A stretch of DNA of 64,000 bases from Aridibacter sp965216195 (GCA_965216195.1 OZ244151.1:372001-436000); one strand, 5' to 3'. Shown: positions 41,767-51,536, numbered from the stretch's first letter. The notes: a model not told the origin generated them from the sequence alone. Program-made: numbers and translations.

Positions 41767-42603
41767 TCACTTGATCATTGTTCCGATCCGACTAAGGCGA
41801 GGGTGTGTGATACAACCCAGAAGATTTCCGTTGCTCGCTCCCCGGTCGCACGACCAATAAACGAACATTGCTCTTCCGATTATCAGGTTTCGCGGAACAA
41901 ACCCCCAAACACGGCTGTCTTCGCTATTGTCTCGGCTATCACCCATTACAAAAAAACTGTCTTTGGGTACGATCATCGTTTTGCCTTTAACACCAAATTG
42001 ATGTCGCGGGTTGCGCAATTCCTGGCCAGCCAGGACGGCAGAGGTTGTTTCGTTGTTGTAATAGACGTTGTAGGAAGCATCGGGGTTTTCCGGCTCGAAA
42101 GATTTCAAATCAAGTGCTGACATTCGTGTAGGTTCTTCACCGATGAGACGATTTTCGGGCAAGAGCTTTTCATTAATAAAAACCTGATTATTCTTAAACT
42201 CGACTTTTTCGCCAGGCAAAGCGATAACGCGCTTTACGTAATTTATTTGATAGGGGACGATCGGCGGATCTCTTTCAGCATCCCATTTCGGATGCAATTG
42301 GTTTCCAGGATATTTGAAGACGATTATGTCGCCGCGTTTGATTTCGCGTTGAGGCAGAAATGGAAGAGGGTTACCCCCTGCATTAAAGATAAACTTATTT
42401 ACGAGCAGGTAATCGCCAACGAGGATCGTATTTTGCATTGAACCCGTTGGGACGGTGACGGCTTGAATAACAAACGTCATTCCGAAGATCGCCATAATTA
42501 GTGTGACGACAAACGATTCAAGGTATTCCAGGAATATGCTTTTTGGCGGTGCGGCCGGTTTCGATTTAATTTTTGTTTCCTTTTTTTGTTCCGTCTTGCT
42601 CAT
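41767..42603 (-). CDS. lepB: Signal peptidase I
   Basis: LepB removes signal peptides from exported proteins. The 278-residue protein has a Lys-rich cytoplasmic start, one transmembrane helix (FVVTLIMAIFGMTFVI), the catalytic Ser in TVPTGSMQNTI, the general-base Lys in YVKRVIALPGEKV, and the MGDSRDNSEDSRVWGFVP box. It is longer than Gram-positive types and has an insertion with a YNNETTSAVLAGQ stretch. It follows rnc by 16 bases, a common lepB-rnc pairing. Confidence 0.95.
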   Translation of the reverse strand: MSKTEQKKETKIKSKPAAPPKSIFLEYLESFVVTLIMAIFGMTFVIQAVTVPTGSMQNTILVGDYLLVNKFIFNAGGNPLPFLPQREIKRGDIIVFKYPGNQLHPKWDAERDPPIVPYQINYVKRVIALPGEKVEFKNNQVFINEKLLPENRLIGEEPTRMSALDLKSFEPENPDASYNVYYNNETTSAVLAGQELRNPRHQFGVKGKTMIVPKDSFFVMGDSRDNSEDSRVWGFVPRNLIIGRAMFVYWSCDRGASNGNLLGCITHPRLSRIGTMIK

Positions 42604-42619
42604 ACAGGGAATATTACGC

Positions 42620-43351
42620 TTAAGATTCTAAATTGTTTTCGAAATTTTCGTCATTAACGGCGATCATTGCAACGCCTGCGGCTTTCATTTCCGCACTTTT
42701 TATCGTGTTTCCTTCGCCCGCCGCTGAGCCATTGTCCCATTCAACCTCGACAGTGAATAAACGATTATGCGGCGGACCATCGGTTTTTACAACCCGATAT
42801 GTTGGTGTGTCTCTCTTTTGTCCCTGCAGGGTTTCCTGAAGCAGGGTTTTGTAATCAAGCGACGCCTTCGGAGTTGCTTTAACAATTTCGTCAAAAAACA
42901 CATCAATTACGAAGCGTCGGGAAGAGGCATATCCACTATCGTAAAAAACCGCTCCGATTACAGCTTCCATTGTGTCAGCGAGAATGGCTTGTTTTTTTCG
43001 GCCGCCGGTTTTTTCCTCTCCGCGCCCGATAAGCATAAAACTTCCAAGTTTGAGTTTTTTAGCGATTCTGGCAAGAGTCTCGGTGCTAACGAGATGGTGC
43101 TTCATAAGCGTTAAATCGCCTTCGCTAAGCTCCGGATGCAAAATATATAATTCGTCAGCGACTGCCAGGCCGAGCACCGAATCTCCAACAAATTCAAGGC
43201 GTTCGTTATGGATATCGCGCCTTTTTGATTCTTCTAAATCCAAATGATTCTCGTTGGCCCAAGAGCGATGCGTTAGTGCACGTTTTAATAACTCAGGTGA
43301 TCCAAATTTATATTTGAGAAGGGTCTCCAGTTTTGAGAAAGACGAGGTCAT
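42620..43351 (-). CDS. rnc: Ribonuclease III
   Basis: RNase III cleaves double-stranded RNA in rRNA and mRNA processing. The 243-residue protein has the catalytic signature NERLEFVGDSVLGLAV, the later LADTMEAVIGAVFYDSG with the second acidic site, and a C-terminal dsRNA-binding domain with SLDYKTLLQETLQGQ and KSAEMKAAGVAMIA. It leads an rnc-lepB-psuG group. Upstream is a terminator belonging to the neighbouring gene. Confidence 0.95.
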   Translation of the reverse strand: MTSSFSKLETLLKYKFGSPELLKRALTHRSWANENHLDLEESKRRDIHNERLEFVGDSVLGLAVADELYILHPELSEGDLTLMKHHLVSTETLARIAKKLKLGSFMLIGRGEEKTGGRKKQAILADTMEAVIGAVFYDSGYASSRRFVIDVFFDEIVKATPKASLDYKTLLQETLQGQKRDTPTYRVVKTDGPPHNRLFTVEVEWDNGSAAGEGNTIKSAEMKAAGVAMIAVNDENFENNLES

Positions 43352-43377
43352 CGATTGATTTTAGCAAAAAAGCTTCG

Positions 43378-43414
43378 AAAAAAAGAAAGCCGAACGCCTC
43401 GAAGCATCCGGCTT
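43378..43414 (-). terminator. Terminator after the 386-residue secreted protein gene
   Basis: AAGCCG (43387-43392) pairs with CGGCTT (43409-43414) around a 16-base loop, with an A-rich run at 43378-43388 giving a U tract on the minus strand. It lies between the gene at 43441-44601 and rnc, both transcribed leftward. Confidence 0.65.
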
Positions 43415-43440
43415 AAGCCAAAAGGGATTAGTAGCTGCGA

Positions 43441-44601
43441 TTAATTGTTAGAGGCCGCTTCCGTAGTTTTATCAACCATCTCCACCGGTTTGGCAACTGG
43501 TTTCACAGCCGTTGCAGGATGCGGAAGTTTTGAAGGCATCGCGCTGTTAATAAAATTGTTGATTACTAAAGTAGTTTTCTCAGCAGGCTTTTGATAGCGG
43601 AAATTGAATAGATCCTTAATTATTTTCAAAAGACTATTCTTGTAAGCCATTGGTTCTTTTGGGTTTGCCTTCGCATATTTATATGCTACTGCGTAAGCGC
43701 CTAACGCACGCTCAGCATATGCCTTTTCGAGGGCAACGGAGTCGTCAATAGCTTTGATATTAGCCGGCACGGTCTTATCAAGCTTGTTTCGCGCTTGTCC
43801 GAGCGCAATCGCTTTATTGAAGTAAGCGTCTCCGATCATTCCGTAGATTCTAGGCTCCTGCTTCCGATCAGAATTATATCTGGTAGCTTCGTAAAGATAA
43901 TTTAACGCCTGCTTTTTCTTCATAGCGTCTGTTCTACCTTGGCGGTGATACATAATCATTCCGACTGTGTAATTCATCCAAGCCATTGCTTCGTCCTTCT
44001 TTTTATATTCGTATGCGTAAGCACCATATTTCTGGGAAGAGACGCCGCTTTTCATCTTCTGAATAGCCATCTGGGCATACTTGATCGTCGCGTCGTTATA
44101 CTTATCTACCGGCGGAGTCTTACCAACTTCGTCAAGGCCTATCGAACCCAAAACCAGAATCACATCAAGCATATTTGGTTCGTGCGCGAGAATTTCACCG
44201 CCAAACTGGTATGCGCCATCCCAATTTTTTGACTCCATTGCGGAGTTAAACTTTGAGTAGCGAGCTTGCTTTGCCTGTCTTACTTTTTCAGCCGAAATTG
44301 CCTTTTGGTCGGCGTCAATACTCTTCTCAATTGCCGGAATCGCATCTTTTAACCAAGCGGCTACCTGATCGCCAGCATCGCTTCCATACTTCTGCATGTA
44401 TTCCTTACCGGCCTTTACGGCGATCTGCTTCTTAGCAATCGAGCCGGTCAGACACGAAATATCATCACCTGCGCAGCTATCGCCTTGATAATTGTTTGTT
44501 ATCTTTTCATACAAAGCCGTTTTTTCTTCCTGCGCAAACACGCCAACTGACAATGCCATCGTAAAAAGAGCGATTGCCACAATTTTGACAAAGGTTTTCA
44601 T
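43441..44601 (-). CDS. Secreted helical-repeat (TPR-like) protein
   Basis: From the ATG at 44601 (386 residues, GGAGGG site upstream) the protein has a signal peptide ending VFAQ and then mostly amphipathic helices, with TPR-like units such as FNSAMESKNWDGAYQFGGEILAHEPNMLDVILVLGS and ALNYLYEATRYN. A CAGDDISC pair of cysteines near the mature N-terminus may form a disulfide. The C-terminus is Pro/Lys-rich. Paralogues of this type are common in Acidobacteriota. I recognise no function; a scaffold role outside the cytoplasm is inference. Confidence 0.65.
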   Translation of the reverse strand: MKTFVKIVAIALFTMALSVGVFAQEEKTALYEKITNNYQGDSCAGDDISCLTGSIAKKQIAVKAGKEYMQKYGSDAGDQVAAWLKDAIPAIEKSIDADQKAISAEKVRQAKQARYSKFNSAMESKNWDGAYQFGGEILAHEPNMLDVILVLGSIGLDEVGKTPPVDKYNDATIKYAQMAIQKMKSGVSSQKYGAYAYEYKKKDEAMAWMNYTVGMIMYHRQGRTDAMKKKQALNYLYEATRYNSDRKQEPRIYGMIGDAYFNKAIALGQARNKLDKTVPANIKAIDDSVALEKAYAERALGAYAVAYKYAKANPKEPMAYKNSLLKIIKDLFNFRYQKPAEKTTLVINNFINSAMPSKLPHPATAVKPVAKPVEMVDKTTEAASNN

Positions 44602-44904
44602 TAAGTTATATCCCTCCAAGCAATTCTAGAATCCTAAATTTTTATTGGTATGGAAACAATTACTCAGGAAGTGTTTCCAGCGTTATGCGAAAATTCAGAT
44701 GAAGACCGATAATAAAAAGTTGCAAATAAGTCGGTGACGAGAAAAATTTGCTCAGCGTTCAAAAATTAGATCAATTTCGCAAAAATGTAAACAACAATGT
44801 TCACGCAAAGTGCCTAACGATGTCAAGCAAAAATATAAAACCCGAATTCAAGGTTTGTTCCTCAAACGCCGGTTAATTTCGTACATTATTTAGATTTTCG
44901 GATT
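44602..44904. other. 303-base intergenic region with a palindrome
   Basis: No gene is visible. TGGAAACA (44651-44658) and TGTTTCCA (44672-44679) form a perfect eight-base inverted repeat with a 13-base spacer, about 50 bases upstream of the ATG at 44601. It could be an operator or a 5'-UTR hairpin. The remainder is A/T-rich and unassigned. Confidence 0.4.
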
Positions 44905-46161
44905 TTATCGATTTCCTACTACCCTTGGTCTCGTAATTTCTGCCTTGCCTTCGATTATGATCGTTTGCGCGGCTTTCTTCTTTTTCTTTCTTTTTTTAGC
45001 AATCGATTTAGAAGGCTTGGATTTCTTTTTGGGGGTCACGAGAGATTTTTTCCGAGTGTTTTTCGCTACTGGGTTATTTATCACAATGCGTCTGGATTTC
45101 GACTTCGAAGAGAATGTTGATTCTCTTTGGGCCGGAACGTTCATTTTGGCGAGCGTTCCCCGATAGTTTTCATTCATGCGGTTTCGAAGCGACTGGTAAA
45201 TCTTCCCGGCAATTACCGCCGAATATTTTCCGCGTGCATATTTTCCTTCTGTAATTACGACAACGGCAAATTTTGGATCTGATATCGGTGCGACGGAAGC
45301 AAAGAGCCCGACCCAAGTTTTGTTCGAAATGCAGGATCCAGTTTTTCCTGCGATCTGCAGATGAGAATTATGAATTCCTTTTGCAGTTCCATATTTTACG
45401 GCACCAATCATTCCCGGAATCACTCGTTCGAAAACCGTCGGCTCAAGATCCAGCATGCGTTTGTAGTAACCACGGAATTTTGTTTTTGAAAAACGTGAGC
45501 GCGGAATTTGAGGAACTACAAGGTCACCGCCATTTGTAATCGCCGAAACTAAAACAGCGAGCTGCAAGGGAGTGACTTCAAAATCGTCAGCATGGGAATA
45601 AATTCGAAGATTGCCGTTGTTGTATGGAAGTCGTCCGGCAAACTCCCCGCGGGCATTGATTCCGGTTGGTTCGCCTAAACCCATGCGCTTCGAATAGCGG
45701 ACCATTGCTTTATTTCCTAACTTGGAACCCACTCTCTGGAAAAATGTGTTGTTTGAATAGGCTAAGGAATCGTTTAACCCCAGACGGTAAGCTCCGTATG
45801 TGAGACTCCCGCTCGATTTAATCAAGTTTTCGTTGTAACCGGCTATTCCTGTAACGAGCTTTATCGTTGAGCAAGGTTTGAAACCGCGTCTGATTCCCCA
45901 GTCTTGGTTAACGATCGAGTATATTCTTCCAGACTGCGGACTCATCACTACAACGGTTCCGGCACGCTTTCCGAGAGCTTGAAGAGCTGCTTTCCGGATA
46001 CTCAGGTCCTCGCCGCGTAGGTCGTCCTTTTCGATGTTTTGGATTGTTTCGCTTCTGAGCGAGAAATCATCCCGTTGAGCAAACGAGCCGAGAGCTAGGA
46101 ATAAGACAGTAAAAATAAGAAATGTGAATTTTTGAAGAAAATTATTTGGGGACAAACGCAT
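44905..46161 (-). CDS. Penicillin-binding protein, transpeptidase domain
   Basis: Starting at the ATG 46161 (418 residues) the protein has a signal-anchor ending near GSFAQ and a transpeptidase domain with the three active-site motifs: Ser98-Thr-Ile-Lys101 (STIK), SNN in LAYSNNTFFQ, and KTG in IAGKTGSC. There is no transglycosylase or large dimerisation domain, so it is a small class B-like D,D-transpeptidase. The C-terminal 80 residues are strongly basic (KKSLVTPKKKSK..., RKKKKK), an unusual tail. It is divergent from the histidine kinase gene. Confidence 0.85.
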   Translation of the reverse strand: MRLSPNNFLQKFTFLIFTVLFLALGSFAQRDDFSLRSETIQNIEKDDLRGEDLSIRKAALQALGKRAGTVVVMSPQSGRIYSIVNQDWGIRRGFKPCSTIKLVTGIAGYNENLIKSSGSLTYGAYRLGLNDSLAYSNNTFFQRVGSKLGNKAMVRYSKRMGLGEPTGINARGEFAGRLPYNNGNLRIYSHADDFEVTPLQLAVLVSAITNGGDLVVPQIPRSRFSKTKFRGYYKRMLDLEPTVFERVIPGMIGAVKYGTAKGIHNSHLQIAGKTGSCISNKTWVGLFASVAPISDPKFAVVVITEGKYARGKYSAVIAGKIYQSLRNRMNENYRGTLAKMNVPAQRESTFSSKSKSRRIVINNPVAKNTRKKSLVTPKKKSKPSKSIAKKRKKKKKAAQTIIIEGKAEITRPRVVGNR

Positions 46162-46316
46162 CAAAAAGGCTACCTCGTGCTGAAAAGTTTGTATGGAATT
46201 TTTGGAGAGTATAAAACTGGAGAGAATTAAAACCCGATTGTTTGCCATCGAGCTTAATAAAACTATAACATTCAGGTCGTAGAAACTGCAAGAAAAACGG
46301 CTCTGTCACGAATTTT

Positions 46317-47804
46317 ATGAATATTTTTAGTTCATTTCGAATACGCTTGCTCCTCCTCCTCGCGTTGATGCTCATCGCCACCCTGAGCGTTCAGTATTAC
46401 CTGAATATGAAAACTCAGGAAGAAAATATTCGAAACACGGAGATGCGCGAGCAGGCACTTCTTGCGGGATTTGCTCTCGGAGTTAACAGCATTCCCGGTG
46501 AGACTCGTCTTACTGATTTTATAAAGGCGGACGGCAAAGCGTTTTACACCGAGCAGACTTCTAAGCGGATTAAAGACATTCTGGTTATCGACGACAAATG
46601 GCGAATTCTAGACGCTCTTCAGGAGAAGTACATGCCTTACACGGATGATAATGACGAAGCAGTTTATCTGGATTTGAGGACGGCAAAGGGGTTGCCGCCA
46701 CTTATGGAGGGCGAAGAAAAGCTCGGAGAGGATATTAATAACTTTCCGAATAGTAACGCCACGGAGCTTCACGACGACTGCGAAGCCCATACCTTTCCCG
46801 TAGAAACTGATCAGGGTCGCTGGTATGTGATGGTAATCATCGAAAATGATCGGGTTGACAGCAATTCGAGAGTAGCGCAATCACTTTTGCCTACGCTTGC
46901 CGTACTATTGCTTGCCACGCTTGGAGCGTTTTTTCTTGTTTGGCGTTTTACAAGGCCGATTACGAATCTTTCAAAGGCTGCAAAAAGGGTTGCCGGTGGG
47001 GATCTAAACTTCCGGCTTTCCGATGCACACAAATCCGACGAGATGGGGCGGCTTGCAATGCAGTTTAACGAAATGACTGCGGAGCTTGAGAAAACGAGGG
47101 AGTTACAGGCGCAGCTGCAAGAGGCAGAAAAATCCGCGGTCGTCGGAAGATTGGCATCGGCGATCGCACATGAAATTCGCAATCCTCTTAACTACATTAA
47201 TTTGTCGCTTGATCATCTGCGCAAAAAGTTTAAGCCTGAAGTCTCTGAAGATCGCGAGACCTTTGAAAAGCTTACGACTCAGCTAAAAATGGAAGTCGAA
47301 AGAATCAATCAGCAAATATCGGACTTTCTGCGCTATTCAAGGCCGATAAAACTTGATCTTAAACCTACCCAGATTAGGGACGTTATTAAAAACTCCATGC
47401 GAATCGTCGAACCGCAAGCCGCCGAACAGGACATTAAAATAAGCGTAGTCGAGCGCGAGGATGTACCGACGGTAAAGGGTGATGCGGAAGTTTTGCGATC
47501 AGTATTTAACAATTTATTTATAAACTCGGTCCAATCGATGGAGAATGCGGGCGGGAAGCTCAGCGTCGTTCTCTCATCGGAAGAAGAGTGGGTTAGAATT
47601 GAGGTAAAGGATACCGGAGGTGGAATACCTGAGGAGAATTTGAGCAAGATTTTCCAACCGTATTTTTCAACCAAGGAAACCGGCACAGGACTGGGTTTGG
47701 CAATCACGAAAAAAATAGTAGATGATCACGGGGGACGAATCGAAGTTGAATCGGAACTTGGCACAGGCACGTGTTTTACAGTCCTGCTGCCAGAATCGAA
47801 TTAA
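46317..47804 (+). CDS. NtrB/AtoS-type sensor histidine kinase
   Basis: The 495-residue protein has a first transmembrane segment (about 10-28), an extracytoplasmic sensor domain, a second transmembrane segment (about 190-210), a HAMP domain (to about 262), the dimerisation/phosphoacceptor helix with His285 in SAIAHEIRNPLN, and the ATPase domain with N-box NNLFINSVQSM and GTGLGLAI. It overlaps nothing but is 3 bases before the response regulator, so the pair is co-expressed. The signal is unknown; the sensor contains two acidic stretches. Confidence 0.93.
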   Translation: MNIFSSFRIRLLLLLALMLIATLSVQYYLNMKTQEENIRNTEMREQALLAGFALGVNSIPGETRLTDFIKADGKAFYTEQTSKRIKDILVIDDKWRILDALQEKYMPYTDDNDEAVYLDLRTAKGLPPLMEGEEKLGEDINNFPNSNATELHDDCEAHTFPVETDQGRWYVMVIIENDRVDSNSRVAQSLLPTLAVLLLATLGAFFLVWRFTRPITNLSKAAKRVAGGDLNFRLSDAHKSDEMGRLAMQFNEMTAELEKTRELQAQLQEAEKSAVVGRLASAIAHEIRNPLNYINLSLDHLRKKFKPEVSEDRETFEKLTTQLKMEVERINQQISDFLRYSRPIKLDLKPTQIRDVIKNSMRIVEPQAAEQDIKISVVEREDVPTVKGDAEVLRSVFNNLFINSVQSMENAGGKLSVVLSSEEEWVRIEVKDTGGGIPEENLSKIFQPYFSTKETGTGLGLAITKKIVDDHGGRIEVESELGTGTCFTVLLPESN

Positions 47805-47807
47805 TAT

Positions 47808-49157
47808 ATGGCACGAAAATCGATACTAGTTGTTGACGACGAGAAAGGTCAGCGCGAAATCCTGGAAATGATTTTATCGAGCGAGGGCTACGACGTGACG
47901 ACTGCTTCGTCTGGTGAAGCTGCGATGAAGTTTGTTGCGGACCGTCATTTCGATCTTGTTTTGACTGATCTGAAAATGACCGGAATGAGCGGTCTTGACT
48001 TATTGAAGGAGCTTACCGATTTTGATAAATCAATAATCGTCTTACTCCTTACGGCACATGGTTCAGTTGATTCCGCAGTCGACGCACTCCGTCTCGGCGC
48101 GTTTGATTACCTTCAAAAACCGTACGATAGCGAAAAACTGCTCGAAACTATTTCTCGGGCGCTCAAAAAACTTTCGACGCTCGATGTGGAGATAATTTCC
48201 GAATCGCCTGAAATGGATAAGGTCAAGAAGCTGATCTTAAAGATTGCGAAGTCGAATTCAACGGTGCTTGTGAGAGGAGAAAGCGGAACGGGCAAAGAAT
48301 TGATTGCGCGCTCGATTCACACAAATTCACCTCGCTCGGGACAGATTTTTCAAGCCGTAAACTGCGCTGCGATTAACGAAAATCTTTTAGAATCAGAACT
48401 TTTCGGGCATCAGAAGGGAAGTTTTACGGGGGCTGTGTCGGATAAGAAAGGGCTTTTTGAGATCGCAGATGGGGGAACGCTTTTCCTTGATGAGATCGGC
48501 GAACTCGATATTTCGCTTCAGGCAAAACTGCTGCGTGCGCTTCAGGAGAAGCAGATAAGACGAGTTGGCGGAACAAAGGAAATTAATGTTGACGTAAGGG
48601 TTGTCGCTGCAACCAACCGGGATCTTCTGAAGATGTCACAAGATGGACGTTTTCGCGAAGATTTGTATTATCGTTTGAATGTCTTATCGATCGAAATTCC
48701 CCCGCTTCGTGAGCGTGCCTCCGACACGGGGCTTTTGATGGATTATTTTGTTAAGAAAAACACGCGCGATACGAAGCGCAAAATCAAAATCGATAAAGGA
48801 GCAAAGAAGTTACTGGAAAACTATAGCTATCCGGGTAATGTTCGCCAACTCGAATCGGCAATCGAGCGTGCCATTTTGTTGTGTGAAAATGATACAATTA
48901 CGGTCGAAGACTTACCGCCGGAAATGCTGCAGGGAGAAATTTCGAGTGGGTCTGAGTTGTTCAAACTGCCGCCAAATGGTGTGGATTTTGAAGACGTCGA
49001 GCGGAGTCTCATTATGCAGGCAATGGATCGAACGGATAATAACATTACGAAATCGGCAAAGCTGCTCGGTTTGACGTTTCGTACCCTGCAATACCGACTG
49101 GAAAAATACGGTATCAAAAAGGATTCTGACGGAACGGAAGAAGAAGAAAACTCGTAG
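47808..49157 (+). CDS. NtrC-type sigma-54-dependent response regulator
   Basis: The 449-residue protein has a receiver domain with phosphoacceptor Asp54 in LVLTDLKMTGM, an AAA+ domain with Walker A GESGTGKEL, the sigma-54 contact loop written GSFTGA instead of GAFTGA, and a C-terminal Fis-type helix-turn-helix (NNITKSAKLLGLTFRTLQYRLEKYGI). It activates sigma-54 promoters when phosphorylated by the kinase just upstream. I see no convincing -24/-12 promoter in the gaps nearby, so its targets are probably elsewhere. Confidence 0.95.
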   Translation: MARKSILVVDDEKGQREILEMILSSEGYDVTTASSGEAAMKFVADRHFDLVLTDLKMTGMSGLDLLKELTDFDKSIIVLLLTAHGSVDSAVDALRLGAFDYLQKPYDSEKLLETISRALKKLSTLDVEIISESPEMDKVKKLILKIAKSNSTVLVRGESGTGKELIARSIHTNSPRSGQIFQAVNCAAINENLLESELFGHQKGSFTGAVSDKKGLFEIADGGTLFLDEIGELDISLQAKLLRALQEKQIRRVGGTKEINVDVRVVAATNRDLLKMSQDGRFREDLYYRLNVLSIEIPPLRERASDTGLLMDYFVKKNTRDTKRKIKIDKGAKKLLENYSYPGNVRQLESAIERAILLCENDTITVEDLPPEMLQGEISSGSELFKLPPNGVDFEDVERSLIMQAMDRTDNNITKSAKLLGLTFRTLQYRLEKYGIKKDSDGTEEEENS

Positions 49158-49207
49158 TAGATATTGGCAGTTAGGTTGTTCCCCCCTAATAAAAAGGAGA
49201 AATACTG

Positions 49208-49834
49208 ATGGAATGGTTTTCCACTTTAACGTTGGCACTAGGTTCGGCCTGGACCTCGGGAATAAATCTGTACGCGACGGTTTCGGTGCTTGGGCTTTTG
49301 CAGAAATTCGCCGCGATTGAGCTCCCAGGTGGATTGGATGTACTAGACAACTGGTGGGTTATTGGAATTGCCGGCGGACTCTATATTATTGAATTCGTTG
49401 CGGATAAGGTGCCGTACATTGATAGTGTCTGGGATGTTGTTCATACTTTTGTGAGGGTGCCTGCCGGGGCCGTAATGGCTTACTCAGCCACTGCGGAAAT
49501 GGATGCAAGCGTTGGGATTATTGCCACGCTTCTCGGCGGTGGTTTGGCATTGTCGTCTCATGGGACGAAAGCTGCAGTTCGCGCCGGTGCAAACCTTTCA
49601 CCGGAGCCGGTCTCAAACTGGGTTTTGTCGATTGTTGAAGATATTATCGCGTTTGTCGGTGCCGCTCTTGCTGTACTAGCGCCGATACTAATCGCAATTG
49701 TTCTTGTAATCTTTGTGGTTTTCTTTCTGTGGTTTGCACCGAAGGTATTTCGCGCATTAAGGAGAATGGTAAACGCAATGAAGGCACTTTTTGGAGGTGC
49801 CACTTTCAAGGAAGTTGCTGAAAAGGCACCGTAG
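49208..49834 (+). CDS. DUF4126 membrane protein
   Basis: The 208-residue protein is largely hydrophobic, with about five membrane segments, and shows the DUF4126 features ASGINLYATV (here SGINLYATVSVLGLL) and the FVADKVPYIDSVWDVVHTFVR block. A later HGTKAAVRAGANLSPEP motif also fits. No function is known. It has an AAGGAG site and starts 50 bases after the response regulator. Confidence 0.85.
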   Translation: MEWFSTLTLALGSAWTSGINLYATVSVLGLLQKFAAIELPGGLDVLDNWWVIGIAGGLYIIEFVADKVPYIDSVWDVVHTFVRVPAGAVMAYSATAEMDASVGIIATLLGGGLALSSHGTKAAVRAGANLSPEPVSNWVLSIVEDIIAFVGAALAVLAPILIAIVLVIFVVFFLWFAPKVFRALRRMVNAMKALFGGATFKEVAEKAP

Positions 49835-49864
49835 CTTAGGAGATAGATCTTTTCGAATAATTCT

Positions 49865-50143
49865 ATGGAAAGAATTTTTCAAATACTAGCGGTGGTTCTG
49901 GTTGGAGTCGCCGCATTTTTCTTGTGGTATGGAAACCCGGAAATGGCGTTTGTAACCGCGGCGCTCGGGTCGGTGGCGTTCTTTATAAGCATACGGTTTC
50001 AGGTGAAAGAGAGGGTCGATAAGCGAAACGCTGAGATTATCAAAGAAAAGTACGGCGAGGGCTTTGCCGAGGAGCTGAAAGAGTTTGACGCCTCAAACAT
50101 TGCGCAGGAGAAGCCGCAAGACATCAAGGAAACTCAAAAGTAG
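49865..50143 (+). CDS. Small two-helix membrane protein
   Basis: The 92-residue protein has two N-terminal hydrophobic segments (ILAVVLVGVAAFFLWYG and MAFVTAALGSVAFFISI) and a charged cytoplasmic tail rich in Glu and Lys. It lies between the DUF4126 and GT1 genes with 30 bases before it and 1 base to the next start, so it belongs to that transcript. I recognise no family. Confidence 0.7.
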   Translation: MERIFQILAVVLVGVAAFFLWYGNPEMAFVTAALGSVAFFISIRFQVKERVDKRNAEIIKEKYGEGFAEELKEFDASNIAQEKPQDIKETQK

Positions 50144-50144
50144 C

Positions 50145-51398
50145 ATGGCAAGAATCGTTGTAGCGCCTTATGGGTCGTTAGGTGACTTACACCCTCATCT
50201 TGCGCTTGGAATTGAATTAAAAAAACGCGGACACGAGGTGATCTTGTGTTCGCTCGAGGTTTACCAGGAAAAGATTGAGCTTTTGGGGTTTGAGTTTAAG
50301 CCTCTTCGCCCCGAAATTGATGAAAACGACAGGGAGTGGGCGCGTCAGGCGATGGATCCAAAGACGGGGTCTGAAACGATAATTCGAAGTTTGATGCTTA
50401 CAAATCTGAGGGCGACCTATCAGGATTTAATGGACGCTACCGAGGGCGCAGACCTTTTGATTTCGGGCGAAATTGTTTTTCCGTCGCATTCTGTCGCGGA
50501 AAAAAGCGGGATGAAAATTATTACTACGACTTTAGCTCCGCTTTCGATGCTTTCTGTCTATGAGCCAAACATATACCCGGGAGCTGAGTTTCTCCGATAC
50601 TTCAACTTTTTAGGCACAACGATGCGAAAGCTTTTGAAATTTGGCATGAAGAAAACCATTTGGAATTGGTTTAAGCCGTATCGGGAATTCCGAAAGGAAA
50701 TAGGATTAAACGAAGACCACGATCCCGTCTTTATCGATAAATACTCCAAACACCTACATTTGGCAATGTTTTCAAAAACCCTCGGAAAACCACAACCGGA
50801 TTGGCATTCCCCTACTCTTCAGACAGGTTTTTGTTTTTATGATGGGCAAGAAGATCTCGGCGCAATGCCTGAGGAGCTGGATAAATTTTTAAAAGCGGGA
50901 GATCCGCCGATTGTTTTTACACTTGGTTCGGCCGCAGTTATGGATCCACGCAATTTTTTCGAAGAAAGTGTTATGGCAGCGAAATCGCTAAACAAAAGAG
51001 CTGTGCTGCTTTACGGAGTCTTTAACGAACCGCCAAAAGGGCTGGATGAGAAAAGAGTAGGGTTTGATTACGCACCTTACGGCAGGGTTTTTCCGCGCGT
51101 GGCCTGCGTCGTTCATCAGGGCGGTGTTGGAACTACGGCTCAGGTTTTACGCGCCGGGGTGCCTCATCTGATAATGCCATATTCACACGACCAACCTGAC
51201 AATGCAGCACGCTGCGAACGCATCGGCGTTGCAAGAACCGTGAATCGAGATCGTTATAACGAAACCAGCGCCGCTTTCGAACTTGATAAACTGCTTGGCG
51301 ATGAAAGTTACGGGGCAAAGGCACAAGAGGCAAAAAGCATCGTAGATTTGGAAAATGGCACCGAGATCGCTTGCGATGCGATCGAGGAGCTGGTTTAG
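50145..51398 (+). CDS. GT1-family glycosyltransferase (UDPGT/MGT-like)
   Basis: I start this at ATG 50145 (417 residues), giving MARIVVAPYGSLGDLHPHLALGIELKKRGHEV, the usual opening of GT1/GT28-type enzymes with the conserved His. The C-terminal nucleotide-sugar domain has VFTLGSAAVM and HQGGVGTTAQVLRAGVPHLIMPYSHDQPDNA, typical of MurG/rhamnosyl- and glucosyltransferases acting on lipid or natural-product acceptors. The acceptor is unknown. A terminator follows, so it closes the unit that starts at 49208. Confidence 0.85.
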   Translation: MARIVVAPYGSLGDLHPHLALGIELKKRGHEVILCSLEVYQEKIELLGFEFKPLRPEIDENDREWARQAMDPKTGSETIIRSLMLTNLRATYQDLMDATEGADLLISGEIVFPSHSVAEKSGMKIITTTLAPLSMLSVYEPNIYPGAEFLRYFNFLGTTMRKLLKFGMKKTIWNWFKPYREFRKEIGLNEDHDPVFIDKYSKHLHLAMFSKTLGKPQPDWHSPTLQTGFCFYDGQEDLGAMPEELDKFLKAGDPPIVFTLGSAAVMDPRNFFEESVMAAKSLNKRAVLLYGVFNEPPKGLDEKRVGFDYAPYGRVFPRVACVVHQGGVGTTAQVLRAGVPHLIMPYSHDQPDNAARCERIGVARTVNRDRYNETSAAFELDKLLGDESYGAKAQEAKSIVDLENGTEIACDAIEELV

Positions 51399-51422
51399 GT
51401 GTCAAATGAAAGCAAGAAACCG

Positions 51423-51450
51423 ACGCAAATTTGGATAAATATGCGTTTTT
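51423..51450 (+). terminator. Terminator after the GT1 gene
   Basis: ACGCAAATTT (51423-51432) pairs with AAATATGCGT (51437-51446) with one mismatch and loop GGAT, followed by TTTT on the plus strand. Confidence 0.7.
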
Positions 51451-51457
51451 GTAGTTT

Positions 51458-51486
51458 TTAGCAGGTTAATAAGTTTTTGATATAAT
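51458..51486 (+). promoter_or_regulatory. Candidate promoter for the secreted dikinase-like gene
   Basis: TTAGCA (51458-51463) and a perfect TATAAT (51481-51486) are separated by 17 bases, 51 bases upstream of the ATG at 51537. It follows a terminator, so the downstream gene is likely an independent unit. Confidence 0.55.
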
Positions 51487-51536
51487 TTTGTTTAAGGGTT
51501 TTTAAATAATTGTTTTGTCCCAACATCGGGGGATTT

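Noticed and set aside
49165..49182. Possible sigma-54 promoter (TGGCAG...TTGT) before the DUF4126 gene
   Set aside because: Departs from the -24/-12 consensus at important positions (last base of TGGCAC, and the GC doublet), so I do not claim it despite the adjacent NtrC-type regulator.
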